From CAUPWF01 sp964367905 (lineage in GTDB: Bacteria > Bacillota > Clostridia > Lachnospirales > Lachnospiraceae), in the NCBI GenBank assembly GCA_964367905.1, contig CAYIZP010000016.1, positions 1 through 58,520 of the forward strand: a stretch of 58,520 nucleotides of DNA, read 5' to 3'. The translations under genes were made by a program, and so were the position numbers. The notes beneath the pieces were generated by a model, which worked only from the letters and a program-made list of their open reading frames with translations, made no database searches and was not told where the DNA came from. Shown here one piece after another: positions 1-8,705 of this stretch (the stretch's first letter is position 1; each line of letters begins with the position of its first letter).

Positions 1-300
1 ATGGACGTTGTCCTCCATCTCTGTTATATGGGCGATTCTCTCCTCCCTCGCGATTATATGGGCGCTGTTGTCCGTCACGGTTATATGGACGTTGTCCTCC
101 ATCTCTGTTATATGGGCGATTCTCTCCTCCCTCGCGATTGTATGGGCGATTCTCTCCTCCCTCGCGATTGTATGGGCGTTGCTGTCCATCACGGTTGTAT
201 GGACGTTGTCCTCCATCTCTATTATATGGACGGTTGTCTCCTCCCTCGCGATTATATGGACGTTGTCCCCCGTCTCTGTTTTGAGGGCGATTTTCTGTGT
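1..300 (-). repeat. In-frame tandem repeats encoding R-P-Y-N-R-D/E-G-G units in infB
   Basis: About 11 imperfect units of 24-27 bases are seen. Read on the minus strand each encodes RPYNRDGG or a variant (RDGQQ, REGGEN). The near-identity of neighbouring units at the nucleotide level points to recent slippage or unequal exchange. The unit phase is a multiple of three, so copy number can vary without breaking the frame. The product segment is a disordered Arg/Asn/Gly-rich tail between the IF2_N domain and the GTPase core. Confidence 0.9.
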
Positions 301-784
301 TTCTAGCATTATTTACTTGTTGCGCCGAAGCTACAGGAGCAGTTTGATTCTTCACCTCTGTCACCGTTGTCTCTAGTTTTACTTCAACCTTTTCTACAAC
401 TTTTGGTGCTGATTCAACTTTTGCTTCTACTTTTACTTCAACTTTTGATTCTGCAACAGGCTCTACTTTCACTTTTGGCACTTGCACTGGTGCTTCCTTT
501 TTTGCCACAGGATTCTGCGGTTTTGTTGTCGGCTGCCCGCTCACTTGTCGTTTCATCCCTGTATTATTGCCAGTTTTCGAATTTTGTGGATTAAATACTC
601 GAATCAACTTTTTCTTCTTTGGTTCTTCACCTGAAAAATGTTTCTTCACCATATCAACTTGCCCTTCTTCTAATGAACTCATATGGCTAGTCACATCCAC
701 ACCCTTCTCTTTCAATGCTTCTAGTATATCTTTGTTATTCTTATTTAATTCTTTTGCCAATTCATGCACACGCAATTTTGTCAT
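1..784 (-). CDS. infB: Translation initiation factor IF-2, N-terminal part (cut by window edge)
   Basis: IF-2 is the GTPase that delivers initiator tRNA to the ribosome. Only the N-terminal 261 codons are present; the GTPase core lies beyond the left edge. The start is ATG at 784 with AAGGAGG upstream. The first ~50 residues are the IF2_N fold (MTKLRVHELAKELNKNN, then a KEKGVDVTSHMSSLEEG segment). A basic KKKKLIRVFNP stretch follows, then a Val/Glu/Lys/Pro-rich linker (PKVKVEPVAESKVEVKVEA), then many copies of RPYNRDGG-type repeats that reach the edge. Such low-complexity linkers are normal in IF-2 of this group. It begins 12 bases after ylxQ, as the last known gene of the rimP-nusA-infB operon. 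Identification is firm from the N-domain and gene order. Confidence 0.95.
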   Translation of the reverse strand, partial: MTKLRVHELAKELNKNNKDILEALKEKGVDVTSHMSSLEEGQVDMVKKHFSGEEPKKKKLIRVFNPQNSKTGNNTGMKRQVSGQPTTKPQNPVAKKEAPVQVPKVKVEPVAESKVEVKVEAKVESAPKVVEKVEVKLETTVTEVKNQTAPVASAQQVNNARNTENRPQNRDGGQRPYNREGGDNRPYNRDGGQRPYNRDGQQRPYNREGGENRPYNREGGENRPYNRDGGQRPYNRDGQQRPYNREGGENRPYNRDGGQRP

Positions 785-796
785 GCGGTGTCCTCC

Positions 797-1120
797 TTAT
801 TCAGTTATGTTTGTTTCCAGTTTCATATACTCTTGAACCTTCTTTGCAAATCCATCATCAAGGATTGCAAGAGACGCTCTATATTCTTTTCCAATTGCAT
901 GACCCAATGTATCCTTATCACTATAAAAGTAAATTGGTACATGATAAAAATCACACATGTTTCTAAATTTTTTCTTTGTATTATCAGATGAATCACCTGC
1001 TACAATCACTAGCCTTGCCTTCCCCGACTTCACCTCATGTTCGGTTGCAAACTCTCCACTTGCTACTTTCCCTGCTTTTGTTGCAAGACCAAAGAGTGAT
1101 AAAATTCGATTATTTGCCAA
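797..1120 (-). CDS. ylxQ: YlxQ, L7Ae/L30e/S12e/Gadd45-family RNA-binding protein
   Basis: A small protein of the L7Ae/L30e fold, a family that binds kink-turn RNA; YlxQ sits in the nusA-infB operon throughout Firmicutes. The core shows ILSLFGLATKAGKVASGE, then KARLVIVAGDSSDNTKKK and a HAIGKEYRASLAILDDGF segment, all typical of the family. I prefer the TTG at 1120, giving MANNRILSLFG, because homologues begin close to this point and AAGGGATGG lies just upstream. An ATG at 1150 is also open and would overlap ylxR by 41 bases; with TTG the overlap is 11 bases. The cellular RNA target is unknown. Confidence 0.88.
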   Translation of the reverse strand: MANNRILSLFGLATKAGKVASGEFATEHEVKSGKARLVIVAGDSSDNTKKKFRNMCDFYHVPIYFYSDKDTLGHAIGKEYRASLAILDDGFAKKVQEYMKLETNITE

Positions 1121-1388
1121 ATTCGTCCATCCCTTCACGCAATCGTTCATATACTTCCTTTGGAATACTCATCTTAAATGAACGTTCCAAGCCCTTTGAC
1201 TTGATTGCTTTTTCTAAACACTCCTCGGATTTACATACATAGGCACCACGTCCGTTTTTTCGCCCTGTGCCATCCAATAAGAATTCGCCTTCTGTGGTTT
1301 TTATCACACGAAGCATCTCGCTTTTGTCTTTCATTTCATTGCAGCCTACACACTTTCGTGATGGAGATTTCTTGTTACTCTTCGACAT
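1110..1388 (-). CDS. rnpM: YlxR / RnpM (DUF448), RNA-binding protein
   Basis: Product of about 92 residues with the DUF448 signature: CVGCNEMKDKSEMLRVIKT near the start and GRKNGRGAYVC in the middle. It resembles a small zinc-ribbon-like fold, with Cys pairs at CVGC and at C-x5-C (YVCKSEEC). The family binds RNA; in Bacillus subtilis the homologue was renamed RnpM as a modulator of RNase P. ATG at 1388 is preceded by GAGGA at suitable spacing, whereas the longer frame from 1406 begins with TTG and has no better site. The start overlaps the nusA end by 14 bases, implying translational coupling within the operon. Confidence 0.9.
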   Translation of the reverse strand: MSKSNKKSPSRKCVGCNEMKDKSEMLRVIKTTEGEFLLDGTGRKNGRGAYVCKSEECLEKAIKSKGLERSFKMSIPKEVYERLREGMDEFGK

Positions 1389-2595
1389 CCGCAAATTCCT
1401 CTTCAAACACTACTTCTTCAAAATCTTCTGCGGTGTTTTCTGCCTCATATTCATTTTCCATGTAGTCATCTTCGATCATTTCACTCTGCATAAGTTCCAG
1501 ATAATTCTCTGGTAACTCTCCAGACTCAATCGCTTGTGTCTCGCTCATAATATCGATTTTATAACCTGTAAGCCTAGCCGCAAGTCTAGCATTTTGCCCT
1601 TCCTTACCAATTGCTAACGATAATTGATAATCTGGAACGATAACACTTGCTGTCTTTTCGTCCGGATCAGCTAAAACAGAGATTACCTTTGCTGGACTCA
1701 ATGCATTTTCTATCAATATAGCCGGATTATCACTCCAATTTACAATATCGATTTTCTCACCTCTTAACTCATTCACAATGTTATTTACTCTTGCACCATT
1801 GATTCCAACACATGCTCCCACTGGATCTACATTCTCATCATTTGTGATTACAGCAATCTTTGATCTTGAACCAGCCTCACGAGCAACGTTCTTGATTTCA
1901 ACAATTCCCTCTCTCACTTCTGTTACTTCTGACTCAAACAATCGCTTTACTAATTCTGGGTGTGTACGAGATACTAGGATTTTTGCACCTTTTGGTGTCT
2001 CTTTTACTTCTACAACATATAACTTTATTCTTTCGCCTATGGTATAGATTTCATTTTTCACTTGTTCATTCTCTGTAAGCAGTGCATCCGCTTTACCTAA
2101 GTTGATGCTTACATTATTACCAATCTGTCTCTGTATAATCCCTGTCACAATGTCTTTGGACTTCTCGTAATATTGCTCATAAACAACTTTTCGTTCTTCT
2201 TCTCTAATCTTTTGTAGAATCAAGTTCTTCGCTTTCTGTGTGGCAATACGACCAAATTCTCTTGATTCAACTGGAATCCTTACGATATCTCCGATTTCAT
2301 ACTTATCGTCTTTCATCTTCGCTTCTGCTAGGCTAATCTCTTCCACTTCATCTTCCACTTCGTCCACCACAGTTTTTTCTGCATATACAGAATACTGACA
2401 TAAGTCATAATCCATCACAACCTTAATATGACTTGCCTTTCCAAAATGTTTTTCACATGCATTTATCAATGAATTCTCAATCGCTTCCATCATCGTGTGC
2501 TTGCTAATATTTTTTTCCTTCTCCAATACAGTCAGTGCATCTAGTAATTCTGTATTTGATGTATTTGATGCATTTGTCACTTTTGCCTTAGCCAT
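1375..2595 (-). CDS. nusA: Transcription termination/antitermination factor NusA
   Basis: NusA binds RNA polymerase and nascent RNA and modulates pausing, intrinsic termination and antitermination. At 406 residues it has the short Firmicutes architecture. An N-terminal polymerase-binding domain occupies about 1-130. The S1 domain covers about 135-200 (DIVTGIIQRQIGNNVSINLG). Two KH domains span about 200-345 (VGACVGINGARVNNIVNELR and LAIGKEGQNARLAARL). A strongly acidic tail (about 365-406) has many Glu and Asp. The E. coli C-terminal acidic repeats are absent, as usual in this phylum. ATG at 2595 has a TAGGAGGAAT site. It lies 44 bases after rimP, and see the leader hairpin at 3133-3160 for possible autoregulation. 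Confidence 0.97.
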   Translation of the reverse strand: MAKAKVTNASNTSNTELLDALTVLEKEKNISKHTMMEAIENSLINACEKHFGKASHIKVVMDYDLCQYSVYAEKTVVDEVEDEVEEISLAEAKMKDDKYEIGDIVRIPVESREFGRIATQKAKNLILQKIREEERKVVYEQYYEKSKDIVTGIIQRQIGNNVSINLGKADALLTENEQVKNEIYTIGERIKLYVVEVKETPKGAKILVSRTHPELVKRLFESEVTEVREGIVEIKNVAREAGSRSKIAVITNDENVDPVGACVGINGARVNNIVNELRGEKIDIVNWSDNPAILIENALSPAKVISVLADPDEKTASVIVPDYQLSLAIGKEGQNARLAARLTGYKIDIMSETQAIESGELPENYLELMQSEMIEDDYMENEYEAENTAEDFEEVVFEEEFADVEE

Positions 2596-2639
2596 TTTCT
2601 TTTATTCCTCCTAAAATTTCAATTTCTATCTATAAACAA

Positions 2640-3104
2640 TTACCAAGTAAACGACTGACGAATCAATGCGATTTCGGTTTTTTCAAACACAATTTCTTCG
2701 CCTTCTTCTTCAATCGTAACACTCGCATCATCATATGTTATCAACGTACCAATAAATTCTTTTCTCTTGTCTCTCGCCTTGTAAGTTCTAACCTCAACCT
2801 CTTTTCCCATATTGCGAATATAGTCCTTTTCCTTTTTTAGAGGACGTCCCAGTCCTGGTGAGCTCACTTCAAATATATAAGCATCTTCAATATAGTCTTT
2901 CTCATCTAAAATCTCCGAAAAACTCCTACTCACTTTTTCACAATCATCTACTGCAATTCCACCGTCCTTGTCGATGTAAGCACGTAAATACCACATACTA
3001 CCTTCTTTTACATACTCCACATCTACCAGTTCAAACCCATGTTTTTCAACTATTGGATTCAGTAGTTCTTCCGTTTGCTTTTCATACATTTCCTTTTTTG
3101 ACAA
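2640..3104 (-). CDS. rimP: Ribosome maturation factor RimP
   Basis: RimP assists maturation of the 30S subunit. The 154 residues show the two-domain family pattern: an N-terminal alpha/beta domain (PIVEKHGFELVDVEYVKEG, GGIAVDDCEKVSR, EVSSPGLGRPLK) and a C-terminal small beta-barrel from about residue 88. The likely start is TTG at 3104, eight bases after AGGAGG; an ATG five codons downstream is the alternative. It is the first gene of the operon that continues through nusA to infB, the order standard in Firmicutes. Confidence 0.95.
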   Translation of the reverse strand: MSKKEMYEKQTEELLNPIVEKHGFELVDVEYVKEGSMWYLRAYIDKDGGIAVDDCEKVSRSFSEILDEKDYIEDAYIFEVSSPGLGRPLKKEKDYIRNMGKEVEVRTYKARDKRKEFIGTLITYDDASVTIEEEGEEIVFEKTEIALIRQSFTW

Positions 3105-3132
3105 AAAAATTCCTCCTTGATCTCGTTACATA

Positions 3133-3160
3133 AAAAGAGTGAACTTCCGTTCACTCTTTT
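3133..3160 (-). terminator. Leader hairpin with U-run upstream of rimP: putative NusA-responsive attenuator
   Basis: The minus strand reads a stem AAAAGAGTGAAC / GTTCACTCTTTT with a short GGAA loop, followed by a further T and then ATG. It has the form of an intrinsic terminator. It begins roughly 20 bases after the predicted start point and ends about 20 bases before the rimP ribosome binding site. It can also end transcripts of the HD-GYP gene upstream. No competing antiterminator structure is obvious. Confidence 0.65.
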
Positions 3161-3185
3161 GCCAAACAACTTTATTTCTTCATAT

Positions 3186-3214
3186 AGAATATCACATTCG
3201 AAGCTAAAAATCAA
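3186..3214 (-). promoter_or_regulatory. Predicted sigma-A promoter of the rimP-nusA-infB operon
   Basis: Read on the minus strand: TTGATT at 3214-3209 (-35), a 17-base spacer, and TATTCT at 3191-3186 (-10). Transcription would start near 3179, upstream of the hairpin at 3133-3160. This places that hairpin inside the operon's own leader. Confidence 0.6.
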
Positions 3215-3238
3215 GAACTATTTTATATAAATACAACT

Positions 3239-4318
3239 TTATAAAATAACAGCTATACAACTCAATCTCTCTGTCGTCTGCACAACCTCCCCGTCAATTT
3301 CAACAATTGGATAAGATAATTTATTTCGATTCACAAATTTAATCCTACCAATCGCACCATTGGACAACAACACACTCTTATCCACCAACTCCGCAATCAT
3401 ATTCGTCAAAAACAACTCTGTTAACTGGTAATCCATATCCGAAAAACTTCCCAATGCGATTTGATCTAACACATAGAACGGATTCATAGCATCTTTATAG
3501 CATCTTGCAGACACCATGGCATCATACATATCAGAAATAGCTGTTATTCTCGCAAACAAAGAAATATCATCTCCTTTTAATCCCGAAGGATATCCACTTC
3601 CATTTAACTTTTCATGATGAGAACGTGCAGCCTCAGCAACCTCTTCCTCTACGTTTTGCATTTTTTGAATCAAATTATAGGAATAGATCGTATGTTTCTT
3701 TATAATTTCAAACTCTTCTTTTGACAAGCCTCTTGGCGCATTGAGTATGTCTTGTGGCACCTGAGTTTTTCCAATATCATGTAATAGTCCCGCTTTAATA
3801 ATTAATTGAACTCTTTCTTCATCAAACCCCAACCAGCGCCCAATTATTCCGTTTAAAGTCGCAACATTTGTACTATGTCTCATAAGATATTCATCAACCA
3901 CATTATCACCATTGACACATTGTAATAAAATCGATTTATCTATAGTTGATATTCGTTCACTTATTTCCTCTGTCACTTCCTCAGCTTTTTCCGAGCTAAT
4001 ATTCCCGTTCTCCAGTGCATCCTTTAGTAGTTGGTCTGCCTCGTCTATTAGTTTGGTATATCCTATTTCCTTTTCCAAGAATTCCTGCCGTAGTGTCTGT
4101 GGGACACCAATCCCAACTAATTTGTAATAATAATTAGGCTTCACATAGACATTTCGATTATCCGTCATATGGTTTTTGATTTTTTCTAATACTTCTGATG
4201 TTAAAAGTGTTTGTTCTTTTACTAATAAAACTGGAATATCCTGCATGACATATATTCCACTCTGAGTCAAAGTTCCGACAGGTAGATATTCCGCTGCGAT
4301 CGCAAATAAGTCTTCCAT
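3239..4318 (-). CDS. HD-GYP domain protein, probable cyclic-di-GMP phosphodiesterase
   Basis: 359 residues. An N-terminal region of about 140 residues is unclassified. The HD-GYP domain follows at about 150-310, with LLHDIGKTQVPQDIL (the HD pair and GK), HHEKLNGSGYPSGLKGD (the HHE and GYP motifs) and ARITAISDMYDAMVS. HD-GYP enzymes hydrolyse c-di-GMP to GMP at a metal centre, and the visible metal ligands appear intact. There is no membrane segment or response-regulator domain, so it is probably cytosolic with an unknown input. The C-terminal ~50 residues form a small beta-rich tail. It is transcribed toward, but probably separately from, the rimP operon. Confidence 0.88.
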   Translation of the reverse strand: MEDLFAIAAEYLPVGTLTQSGIYVMQDIPVLLVKEQTLLTSEVLEKIKNHMTDNRNVYVKPNYYYKLVGIGVPQTLRQEFLEKEIGYTKLIDEADQLLKDALENGNISSEKAEEVTEEISERISTIDKSILLQCVNGDNVVDEYLMRHSTNVATLNGIIGRWLGFDEERVQLIIKAGLLHDIGKTQVPQDILNAPRGLSKEEFEIIKKHTIYSYNLIQKMQNVEEEVAEAARSHHEKLNGSGYPSGLKGDDISLFARITAISDMYDAMVSARCYKDAMNPFYVLDQIALGSFSDMDYQLTELFLTNMIAELVDKSVLLSNGAIGRIKFVNRNKLSYPIVEIDGEVVQTTERLSCIAVIL

Positions 4319-4351
4319 TTGTTTTCTACCTCCTCTTTTGTTCTAAGTTCA

Positions 4352-6589
4352 TTATCCTCTTTGTTTCGTTCCTTGTCCATCTCTTTTTGATAGTTTCAAT
4401 CGGTTGAGCGATAATTCCTTGTCTTTGTATAATATTTTCGTCTCTTTCCCCTCTTCAAACACATGAATTTGTACTACCTTATCGTTTCTCACAAGCTTTA
4501 TGCCACGCACGCCGACTGCCGCTTTCTTTTTGATAGGCACATCACTCACACTGAATTTAAGAAAATAACCTGACTCTGTCTGCATAACCACAAGATTGTT
4601 TTCTGCAACCATTTGTACGCTTACCAACTCGTCACCTTCTTGTAGTTTCGTTGCAGCAATGGTCTTTCGTTCCACTTGAAACTCTGACCCCTCTACTATT
4701 TTTATAAAGCCTAGTCCCGTCGTAAAAATCAAACCGCCAGTTTCCAATGCTCTTGCATCTAAAATAGCCGATATCTCCTCTTCCGCCGTATTATAATTGC
4801 TCACATTATCTATAGGTATTCCTTTATCACGAAACTTTCCATGTGGCAAATCTAGCACCTTGATATAATGTAACTTCCCTAAATTGGTAAAAACACAGAG
4901 TCGATTTGTATTCAAACACTTTACAACATAGTGATTCTCCGAATCCGCCGCCTCTTTATTCCGTTCGTATACAGCAATGTCAACTACTCTCGCATATCCA
5001 AAACGATCCATCAAGAAAACAACCTCTTGTGCTTCGATTTTTTTCTCCTCGAACACTACTTCTCCAGCGTTTTCTATCTCTGTCTTTCTTGTTTTTCCAA
5101 ATTCTTTCTTATACGCCTTTAATCCATCAACAATCACCTTCACCATGGAACTGTAATTATTCAAAACATCTTCATAAGTCGCGATATTTTTCAGTGTAAT
5201 TTCATGGTCTTTCAATAATGCAATCAGTTCTAATCCGATCAACTTATACAATCGCATTTCCAAAATTGCTGTTGCTTGTTTATCTGTAAAACACAATTCA
5301 CTCGCTAACTTCTTGGACTCCTGTGATTTGAATTTTATTCCTGTTACTTCACCTGATGTTAAGCAAGATTTTGCTATCTTCAAAGACTGACTTCCACGCA
5401 ATAGCTCAATAATCAAATCAATCACGTCATAGGCTTTTATCAATCCCTCTTGAATCTCTTTTTTATCTAACTCTTTGTTCAATAAAGTCCTATATTTTCT
5501 CGTGGTAATATCAAACTGAAAATTTACATGATACTCAATTAGACGTCTTAGTCCCATCGTCTCTGGCTTGCCATCTGCTACCGCTAGCATGTTCACACCA
5601 AAGGTATCCTCAAGCTTCGTCTTCTTATACAGCATATTTTTCAAATTCTCTACATCTGCACCCTTTTTTAGTTCTAGTACAATTCGAATCCCCTCTTTCG
5701 AAGATTGATTCGATATATCCATAATCTCTGTCGTCGTCTTGTTATCCACGAGATTGGCAACATCATTGAGGAATCTTCCAATTCCTGCTCCCACCATGGT
5801 ATATGGAATTTCAGTAATGACTAAGCGCTGCTTTCCTGCATGTTCCTCCACTACCACCTTACCACGCACCTTAATCTTACCTGTTCCACCCTCATAGATT
5901 GCTAACAAGTCATCCTGGTTAACAACAATCCCTCCCGTCGGGAAGTCTGGTCCCTTGATATACTTCATCAATTTCTCAGTCGTAATATTGTCATTTTTTA
6001 GAAATGCAACCACTCCGTCCACCACTTCACTTAGATTGTGTGGGGGAATTCCTGTTGTCATTCCAACTGCAATTCCTTCTGCGCCATTGACGAGAATATT
6101 GGGAATCCGAGCTGGTAGAACAACTGGTTCTGTTTCGTTCTCATCAAAGTTTGGCATAAAATCAACCACATCTTTGTCCAAATCCGTCAAGAAGATGTCT
6201 TGTGCGAATTTCTCCAAGCGTGCTTCCGTATAACGCATAGCCGCAGCACCATCACCCTCTATAGAACCAAAGTTACCATGTCCATCAATTAACGGCATTC
6301 CTTTTTTAAAATCTTGACTCATCACAACAAGAGATTCATATATTGAACTATCCCCATGCGGGTGATATTTACCCATAGTATCCCCAACGATACGCGCACA
6401 TTTTCTATAGGGCTTGTCATAGCGAATCCCTAACTCATGCATATCATAGAGAGTTCTTCTCTGCACTGGTTTCAATCCATCACGAACATCTGGCAATGCT
6501 CTGGAAATGATTACACTCATCGCATAATCCAAATATGATTTTTTCATAAGCTCCGAATATTCTGTTCTTATGATCTGTGATTCATTCAT
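4352..6589 (-). CDS. parC: Type IIA DNA topoisomerase A subunit (topoisomerase IV ParC-like)
   Basis: The DNA-cleaving subunit of a type IIA topoisomerase. Seen in order: LKPVQRRTLYDMHELG, CARIVGDTMGKYHPHGDSS (the quinolone-determining segment), AAMRYTEARLEKFA with the catalytic Tyr, then the coiled-coil and beta-pinwheel C-terminal domain. The pinwheel carries no recognisable GyrA box (QRRGGKG-like); PHGKFRDKGIPIDN is seen in that part instead. This favours a decatenating topoisomerase IV over gyrase, though divergent gyrases exist. ATG at 6589 has GAGATGG upstream; a frame-matched ATG at 6601 lies only 6 bases after parE and has a poor site. It forms an operon with parE. Confidence 0.85.
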   Translation of the reverse strand: MNESQIIRTEYSELMKKSYLDYAMSVIISRALPDVRDGLKPVQRRTLYDMHELGIRYDKPYRKCARIVGDTMGKYHPHGDSSIYESLVVMSQDFKKGMPLIDGHGNFGSIEGDGAAAMRYTEARLEKFAQDIFLTDLDKDVVDFMPNFDENETEPVVLPARIPNILVNGAEGIAVGMTTGIPPHNLSEVVDGVVAFLKNDNITTEKLMKYIKGPDFPTGGIVVNQDDLLAIYEGGTGKIKVRGKVVVEEHAGKQRLVITEIPYTMVGAGIGRFLNDVANLVDNKTTTEIMDISNQSSKEGIRIVLELKKGADVENLKNMLYKKTKLEDTFGVNMLAVADGKPETMGLRRLIEYHVNFQFDITTRKYRTLLNKELDKKEIQEGLIKAYDVIDLIIELLRGSQSLKIAKSCLTSGEVTGIKFKSQESKKLASELCFTDKQATAILEMRLYKLIGLELIALLKDHEITLKNIATYEDVLNNYSSMVKVIVDGLKAYKKEFGKTRKTEIENAGEVVFEEKKIEAQEVVFLMDRFGYARVVDIAVYERNKEAADSENHYVVKCLNTNRLCVFTNLGKLHYIKVLDLPHGKFRDKGIPIDNVSNYNTAEEEISAILDARALETGGLIFTTGLGFIKIVEGSEFQVERKTIAATKLQEGDELVSVQMVAENNLVVMQTESGYFLKFSVSDVPIKKKAAVGVRGIKLVRNDKVVQIHVFEEGKETKILYKDKELSLNRLKLSKRDGQGTKQRG

Positions 6590-6607
6590 TTTTATAACCA
6601 TCTCTTT

Positions 6608-8530
6608 CTATATATCTAATTCCGCATCCATTGCATTTTCATAAATAAATGAACGTCGCGGTGCTACTTCTGTTCCCATTAACATCTCGGTCACACTAGA
6701 TGCCATGCGGGCATCTTCTACTTCCACTCGTTTTAGTTTTCGAGTCTCAGGATTTAAAGTCGTTTCCCATAACTGATCTGCATCCATCTCTCCAAGTCCT
6801 TTATACCTCTGTAATTGAAAGGTTGATTTCTGGGTTTTACGATATTTCACCAATGCCTTATCATCATAGAGGTACTCCTCTGTTCCATTTTTTGCCGTTG
6901 CCTTGTAGAGCGGCGGCATTGCAACGTACACATGACCCTCATGGATTAATTGCGGCATAAAACGATAGAACAATGTCAATAACAAAGTAGAGATATGCGC
7001 CCCATCCACATCAGCATCAGCCATAATAATGATTTTGTCATAGCGAAGTTTCGTAATATCAAAATCATTCCCAAACCCTTCAGAGAATCCACAACCAAAG
7101 GTGTTGATCATGGTCTTGATCTCAGCATTTGCTAAAACCTTATCAATAGTTGCCTTCTCCACATTCAATATCTTACCACGAATCGGAAGAATTGCTTGAT
7201 ACATCCGATTTCTTGCAGTTTTTGCCGAGCCTCCAGCAGAGTCTCCCTCTACGATAAAAATCTCACACTCGTTTGGCTTTCTACTTTCACAGTTTGCTAG
7301 TTTTCCATTGCTATCAAAAGAATACTTCGGCTTTGTTAATAGATTCGTCTTCGCCTTTTCTTCTGATTTTCTTATCTTCGCAGATTTCTCAGCACAAGAC
7401 AGTACTTTCTTTAATGTCTCTATGTTTCTATCAAAAAATCTTGTAATTTCATCATTAGTAACTTTTCCTGTCGCCTTACCAGCATCTGGATTGTCCAGCT
7501 TTGTCTTCGTCTGCCCCTCAAATCTCGGATCCGGGTGTTTGATACAAACGACTGCCGTCATTCCATTTCGGATATCCGCTCCAGTGAAATTAGAATCTTT
7601 CTCCTTTAATACCCCTAATTCCCTAGCATATTGGTTCATCACAGAAGTAAAAGTTGTTTTAAACCCTGTGATATGTGTTCCTCCTTCGGAGTTATATATA
7701 TTATTACAGAAACCAGAAATATTCTCATGAAACTCATTGATATATTGAAATGCGACTTCTACCGTGATTCCATCTAATTCATTCTTGAAATAAACCGGCT
7801 CATGCAAGGTTTCTTTTTTTCGATTTAATTCCTTAATAAACCCGATAATTCCATCTGGTTCATGATAGGTGATTTTCTCAATTTCTGCTTTTCTTCTATC
7901 TTCAAATTTTATCGTTAATTCTGGATTCAGATAACAAGTTTCGTGTAAACGGCTCTTAATGTCTTCCTCTCGAAATTTCGTCTTCTCGAAAATCGTATCA
8001 TCAGGTAAAAAGTTCACCTTCGTCCCTGTTTTTTTTGATTTTCCTATGATAGGCAATAATCCATTCAATAGTTCAATGGTCGGAATCCCTCGCTCGTATT
8101 TATCACAGTGAATAAATCCATCCCTGCTAATCTGCACTTCCATTTTCGTTGATAGCGCATTCACCACCGATGATCCAACTCCATGAAGACCTCCACTGGT
8201 CTTATAAGAAGAGTCATCGAATTTTCCACCCGCATGTAATGTAGTGTATACAAGCCTCGCTGCCGACATCCCTTTTTGATGCATTCCAACCGGTACCCCA
8301 CGACCATCGTCTATGACAGTCGCCGAACCGTCTGCCTCTAACATCACTTCAATCTCCTTGCAAAAACCTGCTAAATGCTCATCAACCGCATTATCCACAA
8401 TTTCATAAACCAAATGGTTTAATCCTTTTGTCGACACACTCCCTATATACATCCCTGGTCTCATTCGAACTGCATCCAAGCCCTCTAATACTGATATACT
8501 CGCTGCATCATATGTGGTTTTTTCTGCCAT
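6608..8530 (-). CDS. parE: Type IIA DNA topoisomerase B subunit (topoisomerase IV ParE-like)
   Basis: The ATPase subunit, 640 residues. The GHKL ATP-binding domain shows VRMRPGMYIGS, EIVDNAVDEHLAG, VIDDGRGVPVG and KTSGGLHGVGSSVVNALS. The TOPRIM domain shows FIVEGDSAGGSAK, a DADVDGAHIS metal site and the C-terminal QRYKGLGEMDADQLWETT motif. The SGGLHGVGSS form is usual for ParE, while GyrB more often has GAS. It is upstream of, and nearly contiguous with, the A subunit. A second gyrBA pair is expected elsewhere in the genome near dnaA. Confidence 0.88.
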   Translation of the reverse strand: MAEKTTYDAASISVLEGLDAVRMRPGMYIGSVSTKGLNHLVYEIVDNAVDEHLAGFCKEIEVMLEADGSATVIDDGRGVPVGMHQKGMSAARLVYTTLHAGGKFDDSSYKTSGGLHGVGSSVVNALSTKMEVQISRDGFIHCDKYERGIPTIELLNGLLPIIGKSKKTGTKVNFLPDDTIFEKTKFREEDIKSRLHETCYLNPELTIKFEDRRKAEIEKITYHEPDGIIGFIKELNRKKETLHEPVYFKNELDGITVEVAFQYINEFHENISGFCNNIYNSEGGTHITGFKTTFTSVMNQYARELGVLKEKDSNFTGADIRNGMTAVVCIKHPDPRFEGQTKTKLDNPDAGKATGKVTNDEITRFFDRNIETLKKVLSCAEKSAKIRKSEEKAKTNLLTKPKYSFDSNGKLANCESRKPNECEIFIVEGDSAGGSAKTARNRMYQAILPIRGKILNVEKATIDKVLANAEIKTMINTFGCGFSEGFGNDFDITKLRYDKIIIMADADVDGAHISTLLLTLFYRFMPQLIHEGHVYVAMPPLYKATAKNGTEEYLYDDKALVKYRKTQKSTFQLQRYKGLGEMDADQLWETTLNPETRKLKRVEVEDARMASSVTEMLMGTEVAPRRSFIYENAMDAELDI

Positions 8531-8619
8531 CTATCTAACCTCTTTCATATTTCATTTCTATCTATCGTCACATCGTATTTCTCACTAGCTCATACATTAT
8601 TTGACATTTTGACTTAGGT

Positions 8620-8648
8620 ATCATATCACAAAAAATTTCTCATGACAA
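8620..8648 (-). promoter_or_regulatory. Predicted promoter of the parE-parC operon
   Basis: On the minus strand TTGTCA (8648-8643), a 17-base spacer and TATGAT (8625-8620) match the sigma-A consensus well. The expected start is near 8613, leaving a leader of about 80 bases. The -35 box abuts and slightly overlaps the arm of the spoIIP terminator hairpin. Confidence 0.65.
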
Positions 8649-8684
8649 TATCAGCCTACCATTTTCAAACGGTAGGCTGATATT
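8647..8684 (-). terminator. Hairpin downstream of spoIIP
   Basis: A 14-bp perfect stem (AATATCAGCCTACC / GGTAGGCTGATATT) with a 10-base loop lies about 22 bases past the spoIIP stop. The trailing T-run on the minus strand is short, so termination strength is uncertain. Confidence 0.6.
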
Positions 8685-8705
8685 CTGGGTTTGTTAGGTA
8701 AGTTT

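Noticed and set aside
1..300. Regular repeats that at first resemble a CRISPR array or minisatellite
   Set aside because: Units are contiguous without unique spacers and translate in frame as RPYNRDGG repeats of IF-2 on the minus strand.
4352..6589. Calling the topoisomerase A subunit gyrA
   Set aside because: No GyrA box is seen in the C-terminal pinwheel and the partner has ParE-like motifs; gyrase remains an alternative but is less likely.
7308..7730. A 140-codon plus-strand frame inside parE
   Set aside because: It lies antisense to the conserved transducer/TOPRIM region of parE and has no start context.
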